DNA of 35,898 nucleotides from 13-2-20CM-68-14 sp051955535 (GCA_051955535.1 JBQCGP010000022.1:1-35898), one strand, 5' to 3'; counted from the first letter of the stretch, positions 7,913-15,637 are shown. Made by a program: numbers and translations. The notes: a model not told the origin generated them from the sequence alone.

Positions 7913-8239
7913 TGTTCCTCCATGGATCGCACCTTCGCGGCACTGGCCGATCCGACGCGCCGGGCCGTTCTCCAGCGGCTCGGCGAAGGGCCCGCGACGA
8001 TCAGCGAGCTCGCCGGGCCGGCTGGCATGTCGTTGACCGGCCTCAAGAAGCACGTGCGGATCCTCGAGGATGCTGAGCTCGTTACGACCGAGAAGCACGG
8101 CCGGATGCGGCGCTGCTATCTCGGCCCGAGGGGGCTCGAAGACGTCAGGGACTGGCTGGAGACCTACCGCCGCGCCTGGGACGACCGCTTCGACCGCCTC
8201 GACGAGATCATCGAGCGAAAGAAAGGATCGTCGAAATGA
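7904..8239 (+). CDS. ArsR-family winged-helix repressor
   Basis: A 111-residue ArsR-type transcriptional regulator. The start MVQCSSMDRTFAALADPTRR matches the usual beginning of the subfamily paired with SRPBCC proteins, and the helix-turn-helix is ATISELAGPAGMSLTGLKKH followed by a wing VTTEKHGRMRRCYL. No metal-binding CxC motif is seen, so metal sensing is unlikely. ATG 7904 is preferred over 7892 because the promoter predicts a transcript starting at 7904; 7922 is a further in-frame option. The stop overlaps the next start in ATGA, so the two genes form an operon, probably autorepressed through the palindrome at 7895-7912. Confidence 0.9.
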   Translation: MVQCSSMDRTFAALADPTRRAVLQRLGEGPATISELAGPAGMSLTGLKKHVRILEDAELVTTEKHGRMRRCYLGPRGLEDVRDWLETYRRAWDDRFDRLDEIIERKKGSSK

Positions 8240-8733
8240 ACGAGGTTCACGAGCGTCAGAAGACTTCGATCACGACGCCGAGCGACACCGAGATCCGGAT
8301 CGAGCGGATCTTCGACGCGCCCAGGCAGCTCGTCTGGGACGCGTACCACGACCCCGAGCTGCTCCCGGAGTGGCTGGGCCCGCGCGAGCTGACCATGACG
8401 GTGGACGAGTTCGATCTCCGTCCAGGCGGTTCGTACCGGTTCATCCACCGGAGCGCCGACGGGAACGAGTTTGTCTTCTTCGGCGAGATCCGCGAGGTCG
8501 ACGAGCCGAACCATGTCGTCCGCGCGTTCGCGTGGGAGGGGATGCCCGGAAAGCAGTCCGTCGAGCGTGCCGACTTCGAGGAGCTCGAGGACGGCCGGAC
8601 GCGGGTCGTGATCCTGTCCCGGTTCGAGTCCAAGGAGGACCGCGACGGGATGCTCCAGTCCGGAATGGAGCACGGCCTCAACGAAGGCTTCGAGCGGCTC
8701 GACGAGCTGCTGGCCCGACAGCAGGCGGACTAA
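8236..8733 (+). CDS. SRPBCC/AHSA1-type protein
   Basis: A 165-residue activator-of-Hsp90-homologue-like (AHSA1/Aha1 C-terminal) SRPBCC protein. The pattern EIRIERIFDAPRQLVWDAYHDPELLPEWLGP is diagnostic, with DLRPGGSYRFIH and the terminal helix MEHGLNEGFERLDELL. It overlaps arsR by four bases and is almost certainly its regulatory target. Such ArsR-SRPBCC pairs are widespread, but their ligand is generally unknown. The final codons overlap the convergent nucleotidyltransferase stop. Confidence 0.9.
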   Translation: MNEVHERQKTSITTPSDTEIRIERIFDAPRQLVWDAYHDPELLPEWLGPRELTMTVDEFDLRPGGSYRFIHRSADGNEFVFFGEIREVDEPNHVVRAFAWEGMPGKQSVERADFEELEDGRTRVVILSRFESKEDRDGMLQSGMEHGLNEGFERLDELLARQQAD

Positions 8734-9488
8734 CTCGCGTCGAGGTCGGCGAGGTCGCGCAGCGACGCTTCGACCTTCGAGGCAAGCTCGCGCACCTCGT
8801 CGGCCTCTAGGAGCAGCCGGTCGACCGCGCGGCCGAGCGCGCGTAGAAGCTCGTCGCGATCGATCGACCGCACCAGCGTGTCCTCGAACCCGGCGAGGAC
8901 CTCAGGAGGCAGGTCCTGGTAGCCGCCCCCGTAACGGGTCTCGAGGCCGCGGCGCCGGCAGGCGAGTGCGAGGGCGTGGTCGCGCAGCTCGTTGAGCCAG
9001 TACTGCGCCTCCCAGAGCTTGCCCCGCTCGATGCAGAAGCGCGCGCGCAAAGCGTGATGAACGCTGAGGCCGAACAGCTCGTGAGCGTCGTCAGGCTCGA
9101 TCTGCGGCACCTCGGCCGCGGTTCCGAACAGCAGCTTGAACTTCGGTCCGCGCGCACCGAACTCGGCTTCAGGCCCCAGCGACAGGTCGAACTGCAGCAG
9201 CCCCGGCAGGAGGAAGACGCGGTAGATCATTCGGCCCCGGGCGAGGTCGAAGAGGTGGACGCCGGCGAGCTCGCTCTCGACAGTTCGCGTCCAGTCGGCG
9301 AGCACTTCGTCGACGGTGCTGCCGTCCGCGACGGCGAAGCTCAGATCGAGATCCGACCACCGGTCGCCCGGGCCGAGGGCGAGCGAGCCGAGGATTGCCC
9401 CCGAGACGATCCGAGGGTCGTCGTGGGCAAGCTCGAGGACCCGGTCGCAGACGCGCTCGCGCTCCTCGATCGTGAACACGCCGCGCAT
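8730..9488 (-). CDS. Nucleotidyltransferase-fold protein
   Basis: A 252-residue protein starting at ATG 9488. The motif ILGSLALGPGDRWSDLDLSF gives Gly34-Ser35 and the metal-binding pair Asp46/Asp48 of the DNA polymerase beta-like nucleotidyltransferase fold. The rest is largely helical, like aminoglycoside adenylyltransferase-type enzymes, with a C-terminal segment that could bind substrate. The substrate is not evident and a resistance role should not be assumed. The open frame continues upstream to 9635, but that part crosses the stop and end of the next gene. The stop overlaps that of the convergent SRPBCC gene by three bases. Confidence 0.8.
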   Translation of the reverse strand: MRGVFTIEERERVCDRVLELAHDDPRIVSGAILGSLALGPGDRWSDLDLSFAVADGSTVDEVLADWTRTVESELAGVHLFDLARGRMIYRVFLLPGLLQFDLSLGPEAEFGARGPKFKLLFGTAAEVPQIEPDDAHELFGLSVHHALRARFCIERGKLWEAQYWLNELRDHALALACRRRGLETRYGGGYQDLPPEVLAGFEDTLVRSIDRDELLRALGRAVDRLLLEADEVRELASKVEASLRDLADLDAS

Positions 9489-9498
9489 TCTGCGCGAC

Positions 9499-9527
9499 CG
9501 AGGCGGCGACAGACTCGCCGCCGCCTC
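9499..9527 (-). terminator. GC-rich hairpin after the secreted coiled-coil gene
   Basis: GAGGCGGCG and CGCCGCCTC form a nine-pair stem around a ten-base loop, just downstream of the stop of the gene at 9542-9946. No U-rich tract follows, so it may act as a weak terminator or a 3' stabiliser. Confidence 0.4.
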
Positions 9528-9541
9528 GATCTGCTTCGCCG

Positions 9542-9946
9542 CTACCCGTAAACCCAGTTGATCAGCGGCTGGAAGATCGTCGTCTTCGGCGGAGCCGTCA
9601 GGCTGCGCTGCACGGCCGGCTGAATGTCGGTGCACGCGCCGTGGTCGTTCACCTGTGTCTGCGGTCCGAAGAACGGCGCCGAGCTGTGGGTGTCGATCTG
9701 GCCCCAGCTCACCTGGAACATGTCAGACGTCAGCGCCAGGCTGCAGGCGTCTCCGGCGTAGTTCGCGCTGACCTCGTTCTTCAGGACGATGATCTGCTTC
9801 TGCATGGTCTTGACCTGCTTGCTTAGCGCAGTCACCTGTTTCGCCAGCGCGGCGACCTTGCGATCGCTCGGGCTTGCTGCCGACGCGGGCGCGGCGAACA
9901 CGCTCAGCAGTCCGGCGATCAGGCCTAGTACGAGCAGAGTCCTCAT
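9542..9946 (-). CDS. Small secreted coiled-coil protein
   Basis: A 134-residue protein with a clear Sec signal peptide (LLVLGLIAGLLSVFAAPASA, cleavage after about residue 23). A predicted coiled coil follows (VAALAKQVTALSKQVKTMQK and on to about 65), then a C-terminal domain with two cysteines that could form a disulfide. Start ATG 9946 is chosen because AAGGAGG lies just upstream; ATG 9961 would place the ribosome binding site inside the gene. I do not recognise a named family. It is likely exported and perhaps oligomeric via the coiled coil. Confidence 0.75.
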   Translation of the reverse strand: MRTLLVLGLIAGLLSVFAAPASAASPSDRKVAALAKQVTALSKQVKTMQKQIIVLKNEVSANYAGDACSLALTSDMFQVSWGQIDTHSSAPFFGPQTQVNDHGACTDIQPAVQRSLTAPPKTTIFQPLINWVYG

Positions 9947-10033
9947 GCGGTCCTCCTTCATGGGGTCGCGCCGACCCTACGAACCGCTTGTGACGGATCC
10001 ATCAGCGTCGTGTAACGAAAATGACGGCGCCTG

Positions 10034-10678
10034 TTAAGAGACGCGATAGCGCAGGTGCGAGGCGTGCGGCGACTCGCGGACGGACGCCAGCTCCAGGCGC
10101 GGCCGTTCCGCACCGAGACCCGCGAACAGCCGCGTCCCCCCGCCGAGCAGCACCGGCGCGACGTGGAGCTGGAGCTCGTCGACGAGGCCGGCCGAGAGCG
10201 CGTGGTCGATCGTGTCGGCGCCGCCTGCGACAAGCACGTCGAACTCGAGAGGGGCGGCGGCGCGCGCCTGGTCGACCGCCGCGGCGACCCCGTCGGTGAC
10301 GAACGTGAATGTCGTCTCGCCGAGCGCGAGGGGGTCGCGCTCGTGGTGCGTGACCACGAAGACCGGCTTGTGAAACGGCGGCTCGTCGCCCCACCAGCCG
10401 GTCGCCCTCGGATCGTCCGCCCACGGCCCGGTGCCGCCGCTGAACATTTTCCTGCCCATCACGACGGCGCCCTGAGCACGCACCGACTCGGCCATCAGCT
10501 CGTCATCCGCGTCGACCTCGCCGCCTTCCATCCCGTGCAGCTCCCGGAACGTCTTCGTCCGGATGGCCCACTCGTGCAGCTGCTCGCCACCCCTGCCTAG
10601 CGGCTCCTCGAGCGACGGGCTCGGCCCGGCGACGTAGCCGTCGAGTGAGATCGAGATCTCGGCGAAGACCTTGCCCAT
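10034..10678 (-). CDS. Dihydrofolate reductase-like (RibD C-terminal domain) protein
   Basis: A 214-residue member of the DHFR-like RibD_C superfamily. The start MGKVFAEISISLDGYVAGP is the classic N-terminus of this group, with VVMGRKMFSGGTGPW around residues 72-86 and the nucleotide-binding segment VLVAGGADTIDHALSAGLVDELQLH. These are NADPH-dependent reductases of unknown substrate, usually annotated as dihydrofolate reductase family. The ATG follows the stop of the MFS transporter with no intervening base (TAGATG), so translation is coupled and the gene belongs to the transporter operon. Confidence 0.9.
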   Translation of the reverse strand: MGKVFAEISISLDGYVAGPSPSLEEPLGRGGEQLHEWAIRTKTFRELHGMEGGEVDADDELMAESVRAQGAVVMGRKMFSGGTGPWADDPRATGWWGDEPPFHKPVFVVTHHERDPLALGETTFTFVTDGVAAAVDQARAAAPLEFDVLVAGGADTIDHALSAGLVDELQLHVAPVLLGGGTRLFAGLGAERPRLELASVRESPHASHLRYRVS

Positions 10679-12121
10679 CTACGCGGCCTCGGCGGCCGGG
10701 GCGCGATGGGGCACGGCCTGCTCGCTCGGCCGGAGCAGCAGGCCGCCGAGCAACGCGGCAAGCGCGGCGAACAGCGCGCCGAAGACGAAGGCGAGGTGGT
10801 AACCGCCGGTCAGCGCGCTCAACTCGCCGTGCCCGGCCACCCGCAGCGCGTGCGTCCGGGAGGCTGCGATGCTCGCGAGCACGGCCAGTCCGAGCGCGCC
10901 GCCCATCATGAACGAGGTGTTGACGAGCCCCGATGCGAGCCCGGCCTCGCTCGGCTCGACGTCGCCCATCGCGGCAAGCAGGACCGGGTTGAAGGCCATC
11001 CCGGCGCCGATCCCGAGCAGGATCATGCTCGGCAGCACGTCGGTCACGAAGCTGCCGTCGACCGGCGCCCGCACGAACAGCAGCATGCCGAGTGCCGCGA
11101 ACGAAAGCCCCACCGCAAGCGGCTTCCTGAGCCCGAACCGCATCACGAGCTTCGCCGAGAGCCCGATCGAAAAGGCCCCCATGATCACGTTCGCCGGCAG
11201 GAAGGCCAGGCCGACCTGCAGCGGGCTGTACCCGAGCACGAACTGCATGTAGAGGGCCGAGAGGAAGAACCAGGCGAACATCGCAGCGGCCCAGAGGACG
11301 CCGACCGTGTTCGAGACAGTGATATTGCGGTGCTTGAAGAGTCGGAGCGGCACCAGCGGAGCGGGGACGCGCGACTCGATCACGAGGAAGAGCCCGAGCA
11401 GCGCCGCTGCGGCACCGAGCAGGCCCAGCGTCTGGGCCGACGTCCAGCCGGCCTGGTTGCCGTTCACGATCGCGTAGACGGCGAGCATCAGGGCGGCGGT
11501 CACGGTGACCGCGCCGGCGATGTCGAGCCTTGTCGACGTCGCCGGGGCCCGCTCGCCGGGCAGTAGCCGGAGCGCCAGCACGACGACGAGCACGCCGATC
11601 GGGAAGTTGACCAAGAAGATCCAATGCCAGTTGAGCAGGTCGGTCAGGATCCCGCCTAGGAGGACGCCGATGCTGCCGCCGCCGGCCGCGACGAAGCCGA
11701 AGATTCCCATCGCCTTCGCGCGCTCGGTCGGCTCGGTGAAGAGCGTCATCATCAGGGACAGGGAGACCGCCGAGGCGACCGCGCCGCCGAGCCCCTGCAC
11801 TGTCCGGGCCGCGACCAGCATCCCCTGGGTCGTCGATAGGCCGCACACGAGCGAGGCGAGCGTGAAGAGCGTGATCCCAGCGAGGAACAGCCGCCGGTGG
11901 CCGTAGAGGTCGCCGAGCCGCCCGCCGAGCAGCAGGAAGCCGCCGTAGGTGAGCAGATAGGCGTTCACGACCCAGGCGAGCGAGGTCTCTGAGAAGCCGA
12001 GGTCGTCTCGGATCGAGGGCAGCGCGACGTTCACGATCGTCGCGTCGAGCACGATCATCAGGCTCGCGAGGCAGAGCGTGTAGAGGGCGAGCCAGCGCGT
12101 GCGGCTGTCGGCGATGGTCAT
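10679..12121 (-). CDS. MFS drug:H+ antiporter, DHA2 (EmrB/QacA-type)
   Basis: A 480-residue polytopic membrane protein with about 14 TM helices. The DHA2 motif SLMIVLDATIVNVALPSI carries Asp26 in TM1. Motif A is GGRLGDLYGHRR (66-77), and the motif C region GGGSIGVLLGG supports the antiporter subclass. It likely exports hydrophobic drugs or metabolites using the proton gradient; the substrate is unknown. Start ATG 12121 has AAAGGGA five bases upstream. The DHFR-like gene is directly downstream. An inverted repeat 22 bases upstream of the start suggests control by a dimeric repressor. Confidence 0.92.
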   Translation of the reverse strand: MTIADSRTRWLALYTLCLASLMIVLDATIVNVALPSIRDDLGFSETSLAWVVNAYLLTYGGFLLLGGRLGDLYGHRRLFLAGITLFTLASLVCGLSTTQGMLVAARTVQGLGGAVASAVSLSLMMTLFTEPTERAKAMGIFGFVAAGGGSIGVLLGGILTDLLNWHWIFLVNFPIGVLVVVLALRLLPGERAPATSTRLDIAGAVTVTAALMLAVYAIVNGNQAGWTSAQTLGLLGAAAALLGLFLVIESRVPAPLVPLRLFKHRNITVSNTVGVLWAAAMFAWFFLSALYMQFVLGYSPLQVGLAFLPANVIMGAFSIGLSAKLVMRFGLRKPLAVGLSFAALGMLLFVRAPVDGSFVTDVLPSMILLGIGAGMAFNPVLLAAMGDVEPSEAGLASGLVNTSFMMGGALGLAVLASIAASRTHALRVAGHGELSALTGGYHLAFVFGALFAALAALLGGLLLRPSEQAVPHRAPAAEAA

Positions 12122-12142
12122 GGTGTCCCTTTCAGTCCGTTC

Positions 12143-12160
12143 ACATTCGATTTCGAACGT
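12143..12160 (-). promoter_or_regulatory. Operator-like inverted repeat upstream of the MFS gene
   Basis: ACATTCGATTTCGAACGT is an imperfect palindrome with seven of nine pairs matching, 22 bases before the MFS start and overlapping the expected leader/promoter. TCTAAA on the minus strand adjoins it. This layout suits a TetR- or MarR-type repressor, but no such gene lies in the window. Confidence 0.4.
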
Positions 12161-12184
12161 TTAGACCCCGGCGGCATTCCGAAT

Positions 12185-12206
12185 TCATCGGCCTGGACAC
12201 CGATGA
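12185..12206. promoter_or_regulatory. Inverted repeat in the MFS/STAS intergenic region
   Basis: TCATCGG and CCGATGA form seven-base perfect arms around eight bases. It lies about 30 bases before the STAS start and 64 bases before the MFS start. It could be an operator or a leader hairpin; nothing distinguishes these. Confidence 0.25.
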
Positions 12207-12236
12207 TTTCTTGCGTTCCGGCGGGTCTATCTCCAG

Positions 12237-12512
12237 ATGGCCGTATCCGCGCTGCGACCGATCGTCTGTGACCTGAGCGCGCTCGGGGACGGCGACGTGC
12301 AGGTTATCGACTTACTCGGGCGTCTCGAGCTGGCGGCACGGCGGCACGGCGGCACGCTGCGGTTGCGGAACGCGTCGCCCGCGCTGGCCGCGCTGATCGC
12401 GTACGTCGGCCTCGACGCGGTGTTATGCCTCGAGCTCGAGCGGGAGCCCGAAGAGCGGGAAGACCCGCTCGGTGTCGAGGAAGAAGGTCAGCTCGACGAT
12501 CCGGCCGCCTGA
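12237..12512 (+). CDS. STAS-domain protein overlapping an ECF sigma gene
   Basis: A 91-residue STAS (anti-sigma-antagonist-like) protein: PIVCDLSALGDGDVQVIDLL, then AARRHGGTLRLRNASPALAALIAYVGLDAVL, matches the fold through to its last helix. The serine that is phosphorylated in SpoIIAA-type antagonists is not present in the corresponding loop, so partner switching by phosphorylation looks unlikely. The last 30 codons, rich in Glu and Asp, are antisense to the 3' end of the sigma factor on the other strand. The tail may be a by-product of that overlap. Start ATG 12237 lacks a clear ribosome binding site. Confidence 0.7.
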   Translation: MAVSALRPIVCDLSALGDGDVQVIDLLGRLELAARRHGGTLRLRNASPALAALIAYVGLDAVLCLELEREPEEREDPLGVEEEGQLDDPAA

Positions 12513-13463
12513 GAGCTCCAGCACCTGGAGCGCCCAGGGATCGAACCCGGTGCCCGTCTCGCTCGGCTTGTACTGGCCAAAGGCCGGCGAGCCGTTCGCG
12601 ACCCCGGCCGGAAGAACGCGAGAGCCGCGGCAGCCGATCCCGGGGCCAAGCCACCACGTGAAGATGTCCTCGCGGCCGCTCAGCCAGAGATCGAACGGTG
12701 GCATCGACTGCGTCGCGTCTTCGCGGATCAGCGACGTCAGTGCCGACATGTCGTAGGCCTCGAACGCCTGCACGTATCGCTCGAGCAGCTCGCGGTCGGC
12801 CTCGTCCAGCTCGGCGACCCGGTCCGCGGGCGTTACCTCGGCGGTGTCGAGCGTCGCGCGGGCCCGCTGCAGCGCGCTGTTGACCGAGGGGACGCTGGTT
12901 TCGAGCAGCTCCGCGACCTCTGAGGCCTTCCACCGGAGCACCTCGCAGAGGATCAGCACGGCCCGCTGGCGCGGCGGCAGGTGCTGCAGCGCGGCGACGA
13001 AGGCGAGCCTGATCGTCTCGTGGGCGACGGCAACCTCCGCCGGGTCGCCCTCGGGCTCGACCAGCCGCTCCGGAATCGGCTCGATCCACGTCACCTCTGG
13101 CAGCGTGTTCAGGTTCGACTCGACCGGCTCGCGCGACGGCCCAAGGTCCATCGGCCGCGCTCGACGTTCGCGGCTGCCGAGCATGTCGAAGGAGACGTTG
13201 GTCGCGATCCGGTAGAGCCAGGAGCGGAGCGACGAGCGGCCCTCGAAGCGGTCGAGGCTCCGCCAGGCACGGACCATCGTCTCCTGGACGGCATCTTCTG
13301 CCTCGAACGGCGACCCGAGCAATCGGTAGCAGTACGCGGTCAATTCGGCCCGGTACTGCTCGAGCTCGGCTCCCTCGCGGCTGACGGCCACCGACGCGTC
13401 GCGCATCGCGGCATCGTAGTCAACGAAGGTGGGGTTGTTGGCGTCCGAACGGAGGCGTAGCAT
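12423..13463 (-). CDS. ECF sigma factor with SnoaL-like C-terminal domain (SigG/SigX5 type)
   Basis: A protein of up to 346 residues. Sigma region 2 (ELTAYCYRLLGSPFEAEDAV to WLYRIATNVSFD) and region 4 (LQHLPPRQRAVLILCEVLRW to ALQRARATL) are followed by a SnoaL/NTF2-like domain (ERYVQAFEAYDMSALTSLIR through FFLDTERVFPLFGLP). This architecture matches the SigG-like TIGR02960 family. No anti-sigma gene is adjacent, as is usual for sigma factors with a C-terminal SnoaL domain that controls activity in cis. At ATG 13463, TTATCT lies seven bases upstream, consistent with a leaderless start; ATG 13406 is an alternative. Its 3' end overlaps the convergent STAS gene by 90 bp. Confidence 0.9.
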   Translation of the reverse strand: MLRLRSDANNPTFVDYDAAMRDASVAVSREGAELEQYRAELTAYCYRLLGSPFEAEDAVQETMVRAWRSLDRFEGRSSLRSWLYRIATNVSFDMLGSRERRARPMDLGPSREPVESNLNTLPEVTWIEPIPERLVEPEGDPAEVAVAHETIRLAFVAALQHLPPRQRAVLILCEVLRWKASEVAELLETSVPSVNSALQRARATLDTAEVTPADRVAELDEADRELLERYVQAFEAYDMSALTSLIREDATQSMPPFDLWLSGREDIFTWWLGPGIGCRGSRVLPAGVANGSPAFGQYKPSETGTGFDPWALQVLELSGGRIVELTFFLDTERVFPLFGLPLELEA

Positions 13464-13564
13464 CCGTGGCAGATAACCGAACGGTCACCGCATGCTCGGC
13501 CGAGCGGCTCGGGTATCGATCGTGCAGCGATCAGCCGAATTGCACAGTCCGTGAAAGGCGGTCG

Positions 13565-13828
13565 TTGGCAGCGAACAGACACCACCACAGGCAGACGCGA
13601 GCGTCGATCCAGGGCACGCACGACGGGTACGTGACGCTCGCCTGTGAGTGCTCCGATCCCACGTGCAGGGACGTCATCTCGCTCACGGCCGAAGAGGTCG
13701 AGTTCATCCGCAAGGTCCCCGGGCGGCTCGTGGTCAGGCCCGGCCATGCCGACCCCGAGGCCGAACGGGTCGTGATGGCCGAGCCCGGTCGCTTCGAGGT
13801 CGTCGAGCCGTTCGGCGCGGGCGCTTGA
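13565..13828 (+). CDS. Small cysteine-containing actinobacterial protein
   Basis: An 87-residue product starting at TTG 13565, where AAAGG lies six bases upstream. The conserved core is VTLACECSDPTCRDVISLTAEEVEF followed by PGRLVVRPGHADPEAERVVM and a terminal VVEPF. Cysteines in CEC and PTC could bind a metal or be structural. I recognise the pattern as a common uncharacterised actinobacterial protein, often of about 80-110 residues. The open frame extends upstream to GTG 13466, but that part is low-complexity and starts inside the sigma-factor promoter. Function unknown. Confidence 0.65.
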   Translation: MAANRHHHRQTRASIQGTHDGYVTLACECSDPTCRDVISLTAEEVEFIRKVPGRLVVRPGHADPEAERVVMAEPGRFEVVEPFGAGA

Positions 13829-13860
13829 TCGAGCTCTAGGTCTGCGATTCGATAGCGGCG

Positions 13861-14694
13861 ATGGGCGAGATCGCCGCAGCGCCTCCGGTGCCCTCGACAC
13901 GGTCGTACCGCTGGCTCGCCGCGCCGCTGCTCACGTTTGCGCTCGTGGCGCTGACCGCGGGGCTGCTGGCCAGGCACGAGCCGCGGTCGAGGGGTTACTT
14001 CCGGCTCTTCTTCAGCGATCCGATCCATCTCAAGGCCGGGTTCGCCACCGCTGCCGTCGTGCTCGCGTGCTTCCAGCTCTTCACCGCGGCGTGGATCTTC
14101 CGGAAGCTTCCCTGGCCAAAGCCGGCCTGGGTGAACCCGGTTCACCGCTGGACGGGGCGGCTCGCCTTCGCGTGCACGCTGCCGGTCGCCTATCACTGCA
14201 TCTTCAAGCTCGGCTTCCGCGACCCAAGTACGCGCGTCTTGGCGCACGGGCTGCTCGGCTGCGCCGTCTACGGCGCGTTCGCCGCGAAGGTGACGATCGT
14301 GCGGCTGCACCGGTTTCCGCGCCTCGTGCTCCCGGTCGCGGGCGGGCTGCTTTTCGCGCTGCTGATCGGGGTCTGGTACACGAGCGCGTTCTGGCTGTAC
14401 CGCAACGAGCCGGCGGCCGCGGCCGGCAAGCAGACGCCGATTCCCGCCGCCGCCCGGCCGGCCGCCGGCGCCACCGTCTTCCGGCAGGCCGGCTGCGGGT
14501 CGTGTCACACGCTCAGGGCCGCCGCGGCGAGCGGGGTGATCGGGCCGAACCTCGACTCCCTGAGGCCCGGCTACCAGCAGGTCCGCGTGAAGGTGATCGC
14601 CGGCGGCGGCGGGATGCCGTCCTTTGACGGCCGGTTGAGCACGGCGCAGATCCGCGACGTCGCGGCGTTTGTCGCACTCAACGCCGGGCGCTGA
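13861..14694 (+). CDS. Membrane b-type cytochrome-like domain fused to cytochrome c
   Basis: A 277-residue membrane protein. Five or so TM helices (about 18-36, 58-80, 97-118, 126-146, 155-178) carry histidines at 95, 112 and 129 that could ligate heme b, as in DUF6529/cytochrome b561-like proteins. A Pro/Ala linker (183-203) leads to a mono-heme cytochrome c domain with CGSCH at 212-216 and a likely axial methionine in GGGMPSFDG (Met252). The c-domain faces outside if the N-terminus is inside with five helices. It may move electrons across or along the membrane; donor and acceptor are unknown. The 3' end overlaps convergent yciI by 17 bp. Confidence 0.85.
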   Translation: MGEIAAAPPVPSTRSYRWLAAPLLTFALVALTAGLLARHEPRSRGYFRLFFSDPIHLKAGFATAAVVLACFQLFTAAWIFRKLPWPKPAWVNPVHRWTGRLAFACTLPVAYHCIFKLGFRDPSTRVLAHGLLGCAVYGAFAAKVTIVRLHRFPRLVLPVAGGLLFALLIGVWYTSAFWLYRNEPAAAAGKQTPIPAAARPAAGATVFRQAGCGSCHTLRAAAASGVIGPNLDSLRPGYQQVRVKVIAGGGGMPSFDGRLSTAQIRDVAAFVALNAGR

Positions 14695-14983
14695 CGCCGA
14701 CGCCGTCGAGCCAGATCGTCCACGGCTGGATCTGGGCGATCTGCAGCAGGCCCGACGGCGCCCACGGATCCTGCGCGAAGCGGTTGCGGATTTCCTGCTC
14801 GTCCGAGGCCTCGATCGCGTGCATCGTCCGCACGTCGTCGAGCGGGCCGCCGAGGATCAGGAAGCCGTCTTCGACGAGCCCGTCCATGAACGCGGCGTGC
14901 TCGTCCCATGCGTCCTGCTCGCGCCGCCCGCGTGAGTGGTCCCAGTTCGGCCCTGCTTCCAGCGTGACCGCGAAGAACGCCAC
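14678..14983 (-). CDS. YciI-like protein
   Basis: A 101-residue YCII-domain protein (dimeric alpha-beta barrel, ferredoxin-like). Typical parts are FFAVTLEAGPNWDHSRGRREQ, HAAFMDGLVEDGFLILGGPL, and ASDEQEIRNRFAQDPW. The HAAFMDGL and GGPL motifs are diagnostic. The exact reaction of most YCII proteins is unknown. The gene ends inside the cytochrome fusion gene on the other strand and lies nine bases after the metallo-beta-lactamase-like gene, so those two are likely co-transcribed. Confidence 0.88.
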   Translation of the reverse strand: MAFFAVTLEAGPNWDHSRGRREQDAWDEHAAFMDGLVEDGFLILGGPLDDVRTMHAIEASDEQEIRNRFAQDPWAPSGLLQIAQIQPWTIWLDGVGVSARR

Positions 14984-14992
14984 GCCGGGAAG

Positions 14993-15637
14993 CTAGCCGC
15001 TGTAGGGGGGAAGCCCGAGCGCCTGCTCGAAGGCGGCGCGGTCGTGGACGGGCTCGCCGTGGGAGACGATCACGTGCTCGAACGGCAGATCCAGCAGCTT
15101 CCTCATTGCCGGCAGCGTCCGCTCCTCATGCCACGGCGTCGCCCACACGCGTAGCTCGCCCTCCGACCCCGTCAGAGCGTCGGCGAACACGAGCGCCCGC
15201 TGCTCGGGCAGCCAGAGTGGCGTCTCGTTCCGTCCGCGACCGTCGTAGAGGGCGACCAGCCCACCGGGCAGCTCCATGCCGGGGTCGATCGGCTCGAGCT
15301 CCGTCTGGGGGATGTCAGTGCGCCAGAACACATACGGCCCGAAGGCCCGTGCGTCGTAGCGGCGGACGAACACGTCGACGTCGCGGACGTGGTCGGGCTT
15401 CAGGATGAAGGCGAGCGTCGGCGGCCGCGCGTCCAGCCGCTCCCAGATCTCCTGCGCGTCTTCCGGTGGCGCGAGCGCGTCGAGCACGGCGACCTCGCCG
15501 CCAGACTCGACGCACGTCGAGGTCACCGCCGGCGTCCAGCCGAGTCCTGGTGCCCAGTCGGGGTGCTCGAGCCGCCAGATCCAGAGGCCGGGAGCCACGT
15601 CCACGATCTGTGGGGGCACGACGAGAAGGTACTTCAC
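14993..15637 (-). CDS. Degenerate metallo-beta-lactamase-like protein
   Basis: A 214-residue product resembling the MBL fold: an N-terminal WRLEHPDWAPG...TSTCVESGGEVAVLDALAP segment, ILKPDHVRDVDVFVRRYDA where an active hydrolase would have HxHxDH, and a C-terminal VIVSHGEPV. Only the DH pair and the terminal HGEP remain, so normal dinuclear zinc binding is doubtful. The GTG start at 15637 has no obvious ribosome binding site, and internal GTG codons are possible. A palindromic repeat lies about 35 bases upstream. yciI follows. Confidence 0.75.
   Translation of the reverse strand: MKYLLVVPPQIVDVAPGLWIWRLEHPDWAPGLGWTPAVTSTCVESGGEVAVLDALAPPEDAQEIWERLDARPPTLAFILKPDHVRDVDVFVRRYDARAFGPYVFWRTDIPQTELEPIDPGMELPGGLVALYDGRGRNETPLWLPEQRALVFADALTGSEGELRVWATPWHEERTLPAMRKLLDLPFEHVIVSHGEPVHDRAAFEQALGLPPYSG

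Noticed and set aside
8730..9488. Antibiotic-resistance adenylyltransferase
   Set aside because: Only the general nucleotidyltransferase fold motif is visible; nothing specifies an aminoglycoside or lincosamide substrate.
10503..11846. 447-residue minus-strand frame inside the MFS gene
   Set aside because: Overlaps the MFS transporter on the same strand in another frame; no hydrophobic helices or motifs.
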